Below are positions 8,398 to 17,078 of a stretch of 64,000 bases of DNA, piece after piece. Source of the DNA: Euzebya sp. GTDB lineage: Bacteria > Actinomycetota > Nitriliruptoria > Euzebyales > Euzebyaceae. Below the pieces are notes generated by a model that saw nothing but the letters and a program-made list of their open reading frames with translations, did no database searches and was not told the DNA's origin. The stretch lies in assembly GCF_964222135.1 (NCBI RefSeq), contig NZ_CAXQBR010000019.1, positions 42,957 through 106,956 on the forward strand, given 5' to 3'. The translations under genes were made by a program, and so were the position numbers. Position 1 is the first letter of the stretch. The number at the start of each line of letters is the position of its first letter.

Positions 8398-9036
8398 GTG
8401 GTGGACATCACGATCGCAGAGACCCTCCCGCCCTGGACCGCCGGGGTCGTCGACGCCGTCCTGTCCTGGGCGGACGTCGACGTGCGGGACGTCGCGCTGC
8501 GGGTCAAGCGGCACGGCATCCGGCGGGCCTGGTTCACGTCCTGCGACGACCGGCGCTGCCCGCTGGTGGCGACCCCGCCGACGTACGTGGAGGGGCCCGC
8601 CGCGGGTCGGGGTCACCTGTACGCCCGCAAGCGGGATCTCGGGGTCTGCCGCTCCGCCAACCCGGTCGTCACGGTCGACCGGACCCGCCACTGGGTGACC
8701 GGCCGGGCGTACCACGGCGTCCCCTACCCGCGGGCGGTGCCGCCCGGCACCAGGTTCGTCGTCACCCTCAAGGTGCCGCAGGTCATCCCCGACGGCCTGC
8801 TCCCGGCCGACCGCACGTACCACCGCGCCAAGTCCGCGGGCGCCAGCCGGATCGAGACGCCGGCCGACGACCTGGTCCTGGTCCTGGCCCACGAACTCCA
8901 CCACGTGGACCAGTTCCGCCACGGACTGCCGCGCAGCGAGGTCGACGCCGAGCGCGCGGGCCAGGCCGTCCTGCGCGCCTGGGTGGCGGCCCGCCGGCCT
9001 GGCGCGCAGCCTGCCGCAGTGGGCCGGGCGGTCTGA
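8398..9036 (+). CDS. Putative zinc metallopeptidase-like protein (HExxH)
   Basis: A small protein (about 212 aa) with a zincin-type motif, VLAHELHHVDQFRHGLPRSEVDAERAG, near its C-terminus. The two His and the Glu would form a zinc site, and the downstream E-x-D-A-E could give a third ligand. The middle has several Cys and His (FTSCDDRRCPLV, CRSANPVV). No signal peptide or membrane segment is seen, so it is probably cytoplasmic. Start is uncertain: in-frame GTG codons at 8392, 8398 and 8401 are better than ATG 8311, which would overlap the divergent dehydrogenase start. It could be a structural homologue rather than an active protease. Confidence 0.62.
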   Translation: MVDITIAETLPPWTAGVVDAVLSWADVDVRDVALRVKRHGIRRAWFTSCDDRRCPLVATPPTYVEGPAAGRGHLYARKRDLGVCRSANPVVTVDRTRHWVTGRAYHGVPYPRAVPPGTRFVVTLKVPQVIPDGLLPADRTYHRAKSAGASRIETPADDLVLVLAHELHHVDQFRHGLPRSEVDAERAGQAVLRAWVAARRPGAQPAAVGRAV

Positions 9037-9037
9037 G

Positions 9038-10369
9038 CTACTCGAGCCCCGGCAGCCAGCGACGGACCTCGTCGCGCACCGGGATCGTCGCGCGGAGTTG
9101 GCACAGCACCCCGACGATCCCGAGCCAGACCCGGTGGGTGAAGAGGTGCTCTGCCGGCATGGTCAGCTGCAGCGCGACGGCGAAGTCCGGGTTGCGGGGG
9201 TCGCCGAGGCGACCGAACTGGCTGCGGAGCCACTCGGGGGTGAAGGTGAACACCTCGTGCCTGCTCGGCTCGATGAAGGGCGAGAGGTAGTCGCGCAGCT
9301 TCACGGCGTCCACCTCGGCGGCGGGGCGGACGAAGCCCTCCTCCTCGAGGCCCTCGCGGATGTACCCGGGGTCGTCGCGGCCGAGGACGCTGATGAGGCG
9401 CCCGAAGGTCGGCGGCATGCCATCCGGGAGCGCGAGCGCCGACCCGAAGTCGACGACGCCGAGGCGCCCGTCGGGCAGCGCGAGGAAGTTGCCCGGGTGG
9501 GGGTCGGTGTGCAGCCAGCCGGTGCGGGCCGGGCCGCTCAGCAGGAACCGCATGTAGGCGAGGCCCATCGCGTCCCGCTCGGCCTGGGGTGCGCCGCGCA
9601 GGTGGGTGAACGGCGTGCCGCTGAGCCAGTCGCTGATCAGCACCCGCCGCGTCGCGGTCACGACCTCGGGCACCGCGACGGTCGGGTCGTCCGCGCAGGC
9701 GTCGGCGAACGCCTGCTGGATGAGCCCCTCCCGGGTGTAGTCGAGCTCCTCGGCCAGGCGTTCGCGGACCTCGGCGACCAGGGGTGGCAGCGACATGCCC
9801 GGCGCGATCAGCGCGGACAGCCACGACACCGCCGACACCGCGCGGAGGTCGACGCGCAGGTCGTCGGCCACGCCGGGGTACTGCACCTTGACCGCCACGT
9901 CCCGCCCGCCGGCCAGGGAGGCGCGGTGGACCTGGCCGATCGAGGCCGCCGACGGCGTCGCGGTGTCGATCCACGTGATCTGGTCGCGCCAGGCGGGACC
10001 GAGGTCGGCGGCGAGGACCGGCTCCACCTCGGCGAAGGGCAGCGGCGGGTTGTCGGCGGGGAGGGCGGCGAGCGCCGTGGACCAGCTCTGCTCGGGGTCG
10101 GCGGGGAACAGCGCGTCGACGGTGGAGAGCAGCTGGCCGGCCTTCAGCGCGCCGCCCTTGGCCTGGCCGAGCACCCGGCGGGTCCGCTCGGCGCTGCGTC
10201 GGCGGAGGGCGGCGCTGACGACGTCGGGGTCCTCCCCGCGGACCCGGCGCACGGCACCCTCACCGGCGTCGACCAGCGATGCGAGCGGCAGCCCCGCGAG
10301 CCGGCCGAGGCGGATGGCCCGGCGCACGACGTCAGGGGTCGGGCGCTGGTCCTCCGCGGTCCGCGTCAC
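9038..10369 (-). CDS. ABC1/AarF/UbiB family atypical kinase
   Basis: Member of the UbiB/ADCK protein-kinase-like family, associated with quinone or lipid homeostasis; actinobacterial copies are poorly studied. Family features in order: KGGALKAGQLLSTVDALFP (the KxGQ motif that occludes the active site), ASIGQVHRASLAGGRDVAVKVQYPGV (Ala-rich loop and catalytic Lys), EELDYTREG, the HTDPHPGNF catalytic loop and VVDFGSALALP with the metal-binding Asp. There is no C-terminal transmembrane pair. It ends 2 nt from the convergent HExxH gene and starts 3 nt after the sirtuin gene, with which it may be co-transcribed. Confidence 0.88.
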   Translation of the reverse strand: MTRTAEDQRPTPDVVRRAIRLGRLAGLPLASLVDAGEGAVRRVRGEDPDVVSAALRRRSAERTRRVLGQAKGGALKAGQLLSTVDALFPADPEQSWSTALAALPADNPPLPFAEVEPVLAADLGPAWRDQITWIDTATPSAASIGQVHRASLAGGRDVAVKVQYPGVADDLRVDLRAVSAVSWLSALIAPGMSLPPLVAEVRERLAEELDYTREGLIQQAFADACADDPTVAVPEVVTATRRVLISDWLSGTPFTHLRGAPQAERDAMGLAYMRFLLSGPARTGWLHTDPHPGNFLALPDGRLGVVDFGSALALPDGMPPTFGRLISVLGRDDPGYIREGLEEEGFVRPAAEVDAVKLRDYLSPFIEPSRHEVFTFTPEWLRSQFGRLGDPRNPDFAVALQLTMPAEHLFTHRVWLGIVGVLCQLRATIPVRDEVRRWLPGLE

Positions 10370-10372
10370 GGC

Positions 10373-11209
10373 TCAGGCCGCCGGTGCGGGCGCGGTTGCG
10401 GTGCGGACCACGGCGTCGAGGACCGCGGACAGGCCGTCGTCGACGCGGACGGCGGCCAGGTGGTCGCCACGGCTCGGGCCGCGGGTGACGATGCCGATCG
10501 GCTGGCGGTCGGCGGCGGCCTGGAGGACCAGCCGGTAGCCGCTCATCACCGCGAGGCTCGAGCCGAGGACCAGCAGGGCGCCGGCGTCAGCCACGGCAGC
10601 CGCAGCCCGCTCGCGCCGGACGCGGGGCATCGACTCGCCGAAGAAGACGACGTCGGGCTTCAGCACCCCGCCGCAGGGCTCGCACGCCGGCACGCGGAAG
10701 CCGTCCACCTCGTCGTCGCGCAGGTCCGCGTCACCGTCCGGGGCGATGGATGCGGCCCTGGCCGCGAAGGCCGGGTTGGCGTCGGTGAGCCGGGCGCCGA
10801 AGTCCCCGCGGGCGGTCACGTCGCCGCACGCCGTGCAGATCACGCGGTCGAGACGCCCGTGGATGTCGAGGACGTCGACGGCGCCGCCCGCCTGGTGGAG
10901 CCCGTCGACGTTCTGGGTGACGACCGGTCCGACCAGCCCGGCGCGCTGCAGCGCGGCGACGGCGCGGTGACCGGGGTTCGGCACGGCGGCGGCGACGTGG
11001 CGGTAGCCGACGTGGCTGCGCGCCCAGTACCGACGGCGGGTGCGCGGCTCGCGCATGAACGCCCGGTAGGTGATCGGCGGCCTCCGACGGCGGTCGACGC
11101 CAGAGCCGCGGTAGTCCGGGATCCCGGAGTCCGTCGAGATCCCGGCACCGGACAGGACGGCGACCGGCTGGTGGGCCACCAGCAGGTCGACCAGTCCCCG
11201 GACGTCCAT
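10373..11209 (-). CDS. SIR2 family NAD-dependent protein deacylase
   Basis: A sirtuin that removes acyl groups from lysines using NAD. Visible: LSGAGISTDSGIPDYRG (NAD binding), TQNVDGLHQAGG, catalytic His in LDIHGRLDRV, zinc ligands CTACGD and CEPCGG, then GALLVLGSSLAVMSGYRLV. About 278 residues, as usual for class II/III bacterial sirtuins with an N-terminal RRRRPPITYRAFM insert instead of the cobB Tyr/Arg desuccinylase pair. ATG 11209 is selected because the conserved sirtuin start (MDVRGLVDLLVAHQPVAV) follows it. AarF begins 3 nt downstream. Confidence 0.9.
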   Translation of the reverse strand: MDVRGLVDLLVAHQPVAVLSGAGISTDSGIPDYRGSGVDRRRRPPITYRAFMREPRTRRRYWARSHVGYRHVAAAVPNPGHRAVAALQRAGLVGPVVTQNVDGLHQAGGAVDVLDIHGRLDRVICTACGDVTARGDFGARLTDANPAFAARAASIAPDGDADLRDDEVDGFRVPACEPCGGVLKPDVVFFGESMPRVRRERAAAAVADAGALLVLGSSLAVMSGYRLVLQAAADRQPIGIVTRGPSRGDHLAAVRVDDGLSAVLDAVVRTATAPAPAA

Positions 11210-11406
11210 GTCGTCCAACGCTAGCGGGCGCAGGCTGACGTCGGCGCGCCGGTCACCGCGTCGGGCTGATGGACGGTTCGCGCGGCGGGCCGGCCGTAGG
11301 GCGGCTGGCTCCCGCCGAGGTGGCGCGACGACCGCGTGGGCGACGGGGCGCCGGTCAGGTCGTGGTGCTGCAGCTCCAGCTGGGCGGGGCGGACGAAGGA
11401 AGGCTG

Positions 11407-11952
11407 TCACGTCGGTTGCACGGCGCTGTCAGCAGCTGAGCGTCCCCCGGCGAGCAGGGCGCCGGCGAACCCGGCGATGTCGGCGGCGACGCGGACGGGG
11501 TCCTCCCAGTGCGGCGCGTGGCCGAACTCGGGGTACGCCACGAGGTGGGCCTGCGGCAGCGCGCGCACCAGGGCGAGCTGACCGTCGTGACCGGTCACGT
11601 CGTCGTGCGCGCCCCAGAGCAGCCGGACCGGCACGTCGATCTCGCCGAGCCGTGGCTCGGGGTCATCGACCACGAGCGCGTCGAAGCAGCGGCGCCACAC
11701 GGCCGCGGGCAGCTTGGCGCTCTCGTCCACCACGAGCTGCAGGAAGCCCTCGGGGATCGGCTGGTGCACGGTCGACCGCTGGAACTCGGTGATGAACTCG
11801 CGGTCGACCGGGTCGTCGAGGTCGTGCACGGCGGCGAGCAGCTCCGACATCCCCGGCTGCGCGGCCAGCCGGTGGAGGGCGCCGATCAGCACCATCCCGC
11901 GGACCCGCTCGGGCGCGAGCAGGGCGGTGTGGAACGCCACCCAGCTCCCCAT
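11407..11952 (-). pseudogene. C-terminal remnant of an alpha/beta hydrolase
   Basis: Only the second half of an alpha/beta hydrolase remains. It opens with MGSWVAFHTALLAPERVRG, which in intact relatives directly follows the nucleophile elbow (GHS-MG), so the N-terminal sheet, oxyanion loop and catalytic Ser are gone. The later acid (LLWGAHDDVTGHD) and base (EFGHAPHWEDP) regions are intact. At its 5' edge the frame meets a fragment of an AfsR-type ATPase with TGATG at the join. It cannot be a normal hydrolase; translation from ATG 11952 is possible but the product should be inactive. Confidence 0.75.
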
Positions 11953-12090
11953 CAGGCGGGATCGGCGGCCAGGAGCTCCGCGGCGTACGCGCGGATGGTC
12001 CGCAGCAGGCTGAACTGCACGTCGCCGGGCGCGGGGACCCGTTGCAGCAGGCTGTGGTCGCAGAGGGCCTCGACGGCGGTCAGGCGAGCA
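11952..12090 (-). pseudogene. Displaced fragment of AfsR/LuxR-type ATPase (winged-helix end)
   Basis: On the minus strand this reads LTAVEALCDHSLLQRV and then FSLLRTIRAYAAELLAADP, the 'ALVDKSLL...F.ML.TIR.YA.E.L' region that normally follows the NB-ARC domain in AfsR-type regulators. Here it lies downstream of the truncated regulator (12206-14125) and out of its natural order, ending at TGA 11952. Confidence 0.65.
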
Positions 12091-12205
12091 CGGCGACATC
12101 GCCACCGGGAACCTCGCGCTGTGCCTCTTCGTCCTCGGCGACCACGCCGGCGCGAGGGCGCTGCTGTGGCAGTTGGCGCAGGAGATGGCCGAACGCCCCC
12201 TCCGG
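12091..12205 (+). pseudogene. Inverted fragment of the same regulator's TPR-like C-terminus
   Basis: The plus strand, opposite to its neighbours, reads GDIATGNLALCLFVLGDHAG followed by ARALLWQLAQEMAERP. This looks like the helical-repeat tail of AfsR-type proteins. Codon third positions are nearly all G or C in this plus frame, while the minus-strand frames give low-complexity Arg/Pro sequence. It is therefore an inverted scrap of coding sequence. Confidence 0.6.
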
Positions 12206-14125
12206 CTAAGCCAGGTCGGAGATGCGCTCGCCCAGCAGGTCGAGGACGGCACGGGCCGTGTCCGCCGCACCCTCCCAGTCCCCGCTGGTCATGAGGGCAT
12301 CGGTCCGGTAGTTCATCCTCGCCACCGCCGGCAGGTCGGCATCCGGATCGACCTCGGAGGCGACGCGCGCCGACTCCGCGTGCGCCTCGACGTCCGCCCA
12401 TCGGCCGTCAAGCGGGTCGACGCCGAGGTCGTCGCCGATCACCGCGGCGGCGTCGTCCAGGTCGAAGCGCCCGGCGAAGGTCGACAGGCGCGCGAAGGCG
12501 TGGCGCAGGTCATCGCCGAGCAGGTCGACGCTCCACCTGACCGTCGCCCGCAGGGTCTGCTGCCGGTCGACGCGACGCCGTCCCGGGTCGCTGACGAGGT
12601 CGAGCGGACCGCGCATCCGCTCCAGCATCTCGGCGGGGGACAGGACCTTGGTGCGCGCGGCGGCCAGCTCGATCGCGAGGGGCAGGCCGTCGAGAAGCCG
12701 GACCAGCCGGGCGATGGCCGTGCGGTCGGCCGCCTCCGGGTCGAACTCGGCCGTGCGGGCGCGGGCCCGGTCGACGAACAGCTCGGTCGCGTCGCTCACG
12801 GCCCGGGCGCCGGTGGCCTCGGCGGGGGGCAGTCGGAGCGGTGGGACGGTGATCTCGTGCTCGCCGGGCAGGTGGAGGGTGACGCGGCTGGTGGCGAGGA
12901 CGGTCGTCTGGGATGCGGCGGACAGCAGGTCGCCGATGACGTCGACACCGTCGAGGAGGTGCTCGCAGTTGTCGAGGACGAGCAGCGAGCGGCCGTCGGA
13001 GAGGACGTGTGCGATCGCGTCGGTGGTCGAGCTGGCGTTGAGCCCCAGCGTGCCGGCGATGGCCGTGACGATCTGGGCGAGGTCGGTGATCGGGTCCAGC
13101 CGCACGACGATCGCCCGCCCCCCGGCGGTGGAGGCCCACCGACGTGCCACCTCCTCGGCGAGTCGCGTCTTGCCCGAGCCGCCCGGACCGGTCAGGGAGA
13201 TCAGCCGGGCGGTGGGGTCAGCCAGCCGGGCCTCGATCAACTCGATCTCCGACCGGCGGCCGACGAAGCTGTCGAGGGCGGCTGGCAGCCCGCGGGGTGG
13301 CACCGGTCCGGGGTCCGACGGCGGTCCGGGGTGCGACGGCGGCCCGGGGTCCGGGGACCGTCCTGGGTGGGTGGGCTCGGGGACCTCGTGGGTGAGGATG
13401 GCGCGCTCGAGGTCCCGCAGGGCCGGGCTCGGCTCGAGGCCCAGCTCGTCGTCCAGGTGGGCTGCGAAGCGGCGCAGCTCCTCGAGGGCGTCGGCCTGGC
13501 GACCGCCGTGGTACAGCGCCCGCACGAGCTGCCCCCTGAGGCGCTCGCGGAGGGGGTGCTCGTCGACGACCTGTCGCAGCTCGGCCACGAGGGCAGGCCC
13601 CTCTCCGGTCGCGAGCAGCGCGTCGTGCAGGTCCTCGATCACCCCGAGCCGCGCCTCGGTCAGTCGGGCGATGGCCGGGGCGGCGAAGGGGAACTCGTCG
13701 ACGCCGCCGAGCGGCGGACCGGTCCAGCACGCGAGCGCGGCGCGGAGGCGCGTCACGGCCTCGACCGGCTGCCCGCCCGCCAGCGCCGCACGGCCAGAGC
13801 GAGCCGCCGCGTCGAACCGGTGGAGGTCGACGCGGCCGGCCAGGTCCAGGCAGTAGCCGGAGGGCCGCGTGACCACGACCTGTCCCGCGCCGGCCGCGGC
13901 CAGCGCACGCCGCAGGCGGGACACGTGGGTCTGGAGGTTGCCGTCGGGGTTGGGCGGCAACCGGTCCCCCCAGAGCCCGTCGACCAGCCGGTCGCGGGAC
14001 ACGACGGCGCCGGCCTCGAGGGCGAGCATGGCGAAGACGGCGCGCGGGGCAGGACCGCCCACGGCGACGGGCGCGCCGTCGACGACGAGGGCGACCTCGC
14101 CGAGCACCCGTGCCTCCGACCCCAC
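12206..14125 (-). CDS. BTAD/AfsR-type transcriptional regulator, C-terminally truncated
   Basis: Order of domains: winged-helix DNA-binding (Trans_reg_C, about 5-90), BTAD helical domain (about 95-240), a Pro/Ser/Gly linker with repeated PGPPS units, then an NB-ARC/STAND ATPase with Walker A SLTGPGGSGKTRLAEE and Walker B SLLVLDNCEHLL. After LSTFAGRFDLDDAAAVIGDD the sequence jumps to a short helical segment (GRWADVEAHAESARV...) and stops, so the protein is about 639 residues instead of the usual 950 or more. The missing pieces lie out of order and partly inverted just downstream. GTG 14125 precedes the conserved VLGEVALVVDG start. Regulation may be impaired; the DNA-binding and ATPase parts look intact. 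Confidence 0.75.
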   Translation of the reverse strand: MGSEARVLGEVALVVDGAPVAVGGPAPRAVFAMLALEAGAVVSRDRLVDGLWGDRLPPNPDGNLQTHVSRLRRALAAAGAGQVVVTRPSGYCLDLAGRVDLHRFDAAARSGRAALAGGQPVEAVTRLRAALACWTGPPLGGVDEFPFAAPAIARLTEARLGVIEDLHDALLATGEGPALVAELRQVVDEHPLRERLRGQLVRALYHGGRQADALEELRRFAAHLDDELGLEPSPALRDLERAILTHEVPEPTHPGRSPDPGPPSHPGPPSDPGPVPPRGLPAALDSFVGRRSEIELIEARLADPTARLISLTGPGGSGKTRLAEEVARRWASTAGGRAIVVRLDPITDLAQIVTAIAGTLGLNASSTTDAIAHVLSDGRSLLVLDNCEHLLDGVDVIGDLLSAASQTTVLATSRVTLHLPGEHEITVPPLRLPPAEATGARAVSDATELFVDRARARTAEFDPEAADRTAIARLVRLLDGLPLAIELAAARTKVLSPAEMLERMRGPLDLVSDPGRRRVDRQQTLRATVRWSVDLLGDDLRHAFARLSTFAGRFDLDDAAAVIGDDLGVDPLDGRWADVEAHAESARVASEVDPDADLPAVARMNYRTDALMTSGDWEGAADTARAVLDLLGERISDLA

Positions 14126-14252
14126 GACCGCTCGCCACCTCTCCACCGGCTGAGGTCGCGCAGCTCCCAAGCGCCGCCCGCGCCGGCAACGACCGATCCG
14201 CGACGGTCCGCGCCGGGACCGGTCGGGCCGCCGGGACCTATCCTCGGCGGCC

Positions 14253-16052
14253 GTGAGCCAGACCGCCGTCACCGCCCCGTTCGCCGCCACCGTCGCCCAC
14301 GTCGTCGCACCGCCGGGGACCGCGGTCGCCGAGGGCGACGTGCTGGTGTACCTCGAGATCATGAAGATGGAGCAGCCGGTCACCGCACCGGTGGGAGGGG
14401 TCGTGGCTGCCGTCGACGTCGTGGTCGGCGACGGGGTCGCAGCGGGGCAGCGGCTGGCGCTGATCGGCCCGGCCGAGGCGCCGGCCGCCGACCGTCCAGC
14501 GGCCCCGGCCGGCGATGGCGCGACCGGGGTCCGCACCGATCTCGCCGAGGTGCGCCGACGTCGCGGGTTGCTGGCGGACGACGCCCGGCCCGAGGCGGTG
14601 GCCAGTCGGCACGACCGGGGCATGCGGACGGCTCGGGAGAACGTCGCCGACCTGCTCGACGAGGGCAGCTTCAGCGAGTACGGCGGCCTGGGCATCGCCG
14701 CCCAGCGCGGTCGCCGCGGCCTCGATGAGCTGCTCGCCCGCACACCGGCCGACGGGTTGATCACCGGGACCGGCACGGTCAACGCCGACCTGGTCGGCCC
14801 GGCACGCGCCCGCGTCGCGGTGGCCGCGTACGACTACACCGTCCTGGCGGGCACGCAGGGCCTGACGAACCACCACAAGAAGGACCGCCTCTTCCGGCTG
14901 GCCCACACCCACCGGCTGCCCGTGGTCGTGTTCGCCGAGGGGGGCGGGGGGCGTCCGGGCGACACCGACGGCGCAGGCGCGTCGTGGCTCGACGCCGAGG
15001 CCTTCGAGCTGTTCGCCCGCCTCTCCGGCCGCGTGCCGACGGTGGCGATCGTCAACGGCCGGTGCTTCGCCGGCAACGCCGCGCTGGCCGGCAGCGCCGA
15101 CGTGATCATCGCCACGGAGGGGTCGACGCTCGGGATGGCCGGGCCGGCGATGATCGAGGGCGGTGGCCTCGGCGTCGTGGACCCCGACGACATCGGGCCG
15201 ATGGACGTCCAGGTCGCCAACGGCGTGGTCGACGTGCTGGTCCGCGACGAGGCGGCGGCCGTCGCGGCGGCCCAGCAGTACCTGTCCTACACCCAGGGGC
15301 CCGTCGCGGCACCGGAGCCGCACGACCAGACCGCGCTCCGCGACGCGGTGCCGGAGAACCGCAAGCGGACCTACGACGTGCGGCGCATCGTCGAGGTGCT
15401 GGCCGACCCGGGCTCGGTGCTCGAGCTCCGGCCCGGCTTCGCCCCGGGGGTGGTGACGGCGTTCGCGCGCATCGGCGGCCAGCCGGTCGGCGTCGTCGCC
15501 AACGACCCGCGCCACCTGGGCGGCGCGATCGACGCAGACGGCGCGGACGCGGTCAGCCGGCACCTCGAGCTGTGCGACGCCTACGGGCTGGCCGTCGTGG
15601 TGCTGTGCGACACGCCCGGGTTCATGGTCGGCCCCGAGGCCGAGCGCGACGGCGGGGTGCGGCGCTTCTCCCGCATGTTCGTGGCGGGCGCGCGGCTCGG
15701 CGTGCCGATCATCGCGGTCGTCACGCGGAAGGCCTACGGGCTGGGCGCCCAGGCCATGCTCGGCGGGCACCTGAAGGTCCCCGCGCTGACGGTGGGCTGG
15801 CCGACCGCCGAGCTCGGGCCGATGGGGCTCGAGGGCGCGGTCCGCCTGGGCTTCCGCCGCGAGCTCGAGTCCATCGAGGACCCCGACGAGCGGGCCGCCC
15901 GGGAGCAGGCGCTGATCGACGCCGCCCACGCCGGCGCCCGGGGGCTCAACGTCGCCACGTACGCCGAGATCGACGACGTGATCGACCCCGCCGACACCCG
16001 CGAGCGGATCCTGCAGACCCTCGCCGCCGTCACCCCACCGACCACCGCCTGA
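14253..16052 (+). CDS. Biotinyl domain-carboxyltransferase fusion (acyl-CoA carboxylase-like)
   Basis: An N-terminal biotin attachment domain (residues 5-75; biotinyl Lys38 in EIMKMEQPV) is joined by an Ala/Pro linker to a complete carboxyltransferase of about 500 residues. The carboxyltransferase shows ARENVADLLDEGSFSEYG, VAAYDYTVLAGTQG, GRCFAGNAALAGSADVII, NRKRTYDVRRIVEVLAD and GGQPVGVVANDPRHLGGAID. It should transfer carboxyl from biotin to an acyl-CoA, but the biotin carboxylase subunit is not in the window. Having biotin on the CT chain N-terminus rather than behind biotin carboxylase is unusual. GTG 14253 is the start. It is divergent from the AfsR-type gene. Confidence 0.85.
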   Translation: MSQTAVTAPFAATVAHVVAPPGTAVAEGDVLVYLEIMKMEQPVTAPVGGVVAAVDVVVGDGVAAGQRLALIGPAEAPAADRPAAPAGDGATGVRTDLAEVRRRRGLLADDARPEAVASRHDRGMRTARENVADLLDEGSFSEYGGLGIAAQRGRRGLDELLARTPADGLITGTGTVNADLVGPARARVAVAAYDYTVLAGTQGLTNHHKKDRLFRLAHTHRLPVVVFAEGGGGRPGDTDGAGASWLDAEAFELFARLSGRVPTVAIVNGRCFAGNAALAGSADVIIATEGSTLGMAGPAMIEGGGLGVVDPDDIGPMDVQVANGVVDVLVRDEAAAVAAAQQYLSYTQGPVAAPEPHDQTALRDAVPENRKRTYDVRRIVEVLADPGSVLELRPGFAPGVVTAFARIGGQPVGVVANDPRHLGGAIDADGADAVSRHLELCDAYGLAVVVLCDTPGFMVGPEAERDGGVRRFSRMFVAGARLGVPIIAVVTRKAYGLGAQAMLGGHLKVPALTVGWPTAELGPMGLEGAVRLGFRRELESIEDPDERAAREQALIDAAHAGARGLNVATYAEIDDVIDPADTRERILQTLAAVTPPTTA

Positions 16053-16087
16053 CCCGTCACCCCGACCCCCTCCCCCCTCCCCTCCCG

Positions 16088-16141
16088 CACGGATCGACCA
16101 CGATCGACCGGGGTGGACAGCTCCGCAGTGGTCGATCTGTG
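16088..16141. repeat. Inverted repeat with 14-bp arms
   Basis: Arms CACGGATCGACCAC (16088-16101) and GTGGTCGATCTGTG (16128-16141) match in 13 of 14 positions around a 26-nt spacer that holds GCTCCGC. It lies 35 nt past the carboxyltransferase stop and could terminate that transcript. CACGGATCGA plus CTCCGC also recalls the repeat family at 39.8-40.1 kb. Confidence 0.5.
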
Positions 16142-16243
16142 GGACGGCGAGCGCACGACCTGCGCAGGTCACCGACCGCTCGGCTGATCACGGCCCGTGG
16201 TGGTCGAGCCGTGCGCCCGCGAGGGGTGCAGGCGTGCACGGGG

Positions 16244-16263
16244 GAGGGGTGGACGCACCCCTC
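16244..16263 (-). terminator. GC hairpin after the ABC permease gene
   Basis: GAGGGGTG-GACG-CACCCCTC is a perfect 8-bp stem with a 4-nt loop, 17 nt beyond the stop codon of the last gene of the long minus-strand operon. There is no T-run, as is common in high-GC actinobacteria. Confidence 0.5.
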
Positions 16264-16280
16264 GGGGCCACCCGACGCCG

Positions 16281-17078
16281 TCAGAGCTCGCGACGACCCG
16301 TCCGACGGACCGCCAGCAGCACGAGCAGCGGGGTGGCCACGACCGTGACGACGACAGCCCGGACGTAGTCGCCGGCGGGCACGCCGGCCACCATCGCGGC
16401 GGCCGCCGTCAGCAGCTCGCTGGGCAGCCACGGCCGGACGGCGTCGACCACGCCGACGATCGGGAACGCGAGCAGCACGCCGATCGTGGTCAGGATCGTG
16501 GCGCCCTGCCCGCGGACGGCGCTCGCGACGGCGGCGACGACCGCCACGGCGAACGCGTGGTAGCCGATGCCGTAGAGCGTCCCGACGACGAGCGCGCCGA
16601 CGTCGATGGCGCCCAGCAGCACGACCGACAGCGACCAGGCGATGACGGTCCCCACCACCAGGGCCAGGGCGGCGACGGCCGTGGTGACCAGGTACGGCGG
16701 GACCACCAGCCACCGCGGGTGGTCCACCTTCGTGCGGAGGAACGCCGACACCTCCGGCCGGGCGTCCACCGCGAGCGCGCCCGCCGCGACGACGGCGACG
16801 GCGAGCAGGCCGAGCTGGCTCGCGTTCGACAGGAACTGGACGATCCCGTCGGCGGGTTGCGGGTCCGGGGCGGTGATCTGCACCCCACCGCCGAACCGGG
16901 CGATGATCTCGTTGATGTAGCGGGCCGTCACCGGCCCGAGGACGCCGAACAGCGCGTACACGCCGACGACGATCAGCCAGCGGTGCGTCCGGACGGCTCG
17001 CGCGACCTCGAGGCGCCACAGCGTCATCGGCCGGCGCGTCGCCGGCGGGATGGCCGTCGAGCCTGGTGCGGCGCTCAT
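16281..17078 (-). CDS. ABC transporter permease
   Basis: A 265-residue integral membrane protein with six predicted segments, beginning with a cytoplasmic TLWRLEVARAVRTHRWLIVVGVY entry typical of ABC-2 exporter permeases. Later segments include LGLLAVAVVAAGALAVDA, YLVTTAVAALALVVGTVIAW and VVVTVVATPLLVLLAV. Its ATG overlaps the stop of the ATPase gene by 4 nt (ATGA), so the two are translationally coupled and form one exporter. They are the last two genes of the strand-consistent block that begins with the ATP-grasp/alpha-E genes. Substrate unknown. Confidence 0.82.
   Translation of the reverse strand: MSAAPGSTAIPPATRRPMTLWRLEVARAVRTHRWLIVVGVYALFGVLGPVTARYINEIIARFGGGVQITAPDPQPADGIVQFLSNASQLGLLAVAVVAAGALAVDARPEVSAFLRTKVDHPRWLVVPPYLVTTAVAALALVVGTVIAWSLSVVLLGAIDVGALVVGTLYGIGYHAFAVAVVAAVASAVRGQGATILTTIGVLLAFPIVGVVDAVRPWLPSELLTAAAAMVAGVPAGDYVRAVVVTVVATPLLVLLAVRRTGRREL

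Noticed and set aside
12206..14782. AfsR-type regulator starting at 14782
   Set aside because: The first 219 codons lie antisense to the biotinyl-carboxyltransferase gene and are Ser/Arg/Pro-rich; the conserved winged helix starts just after GTG 14125.
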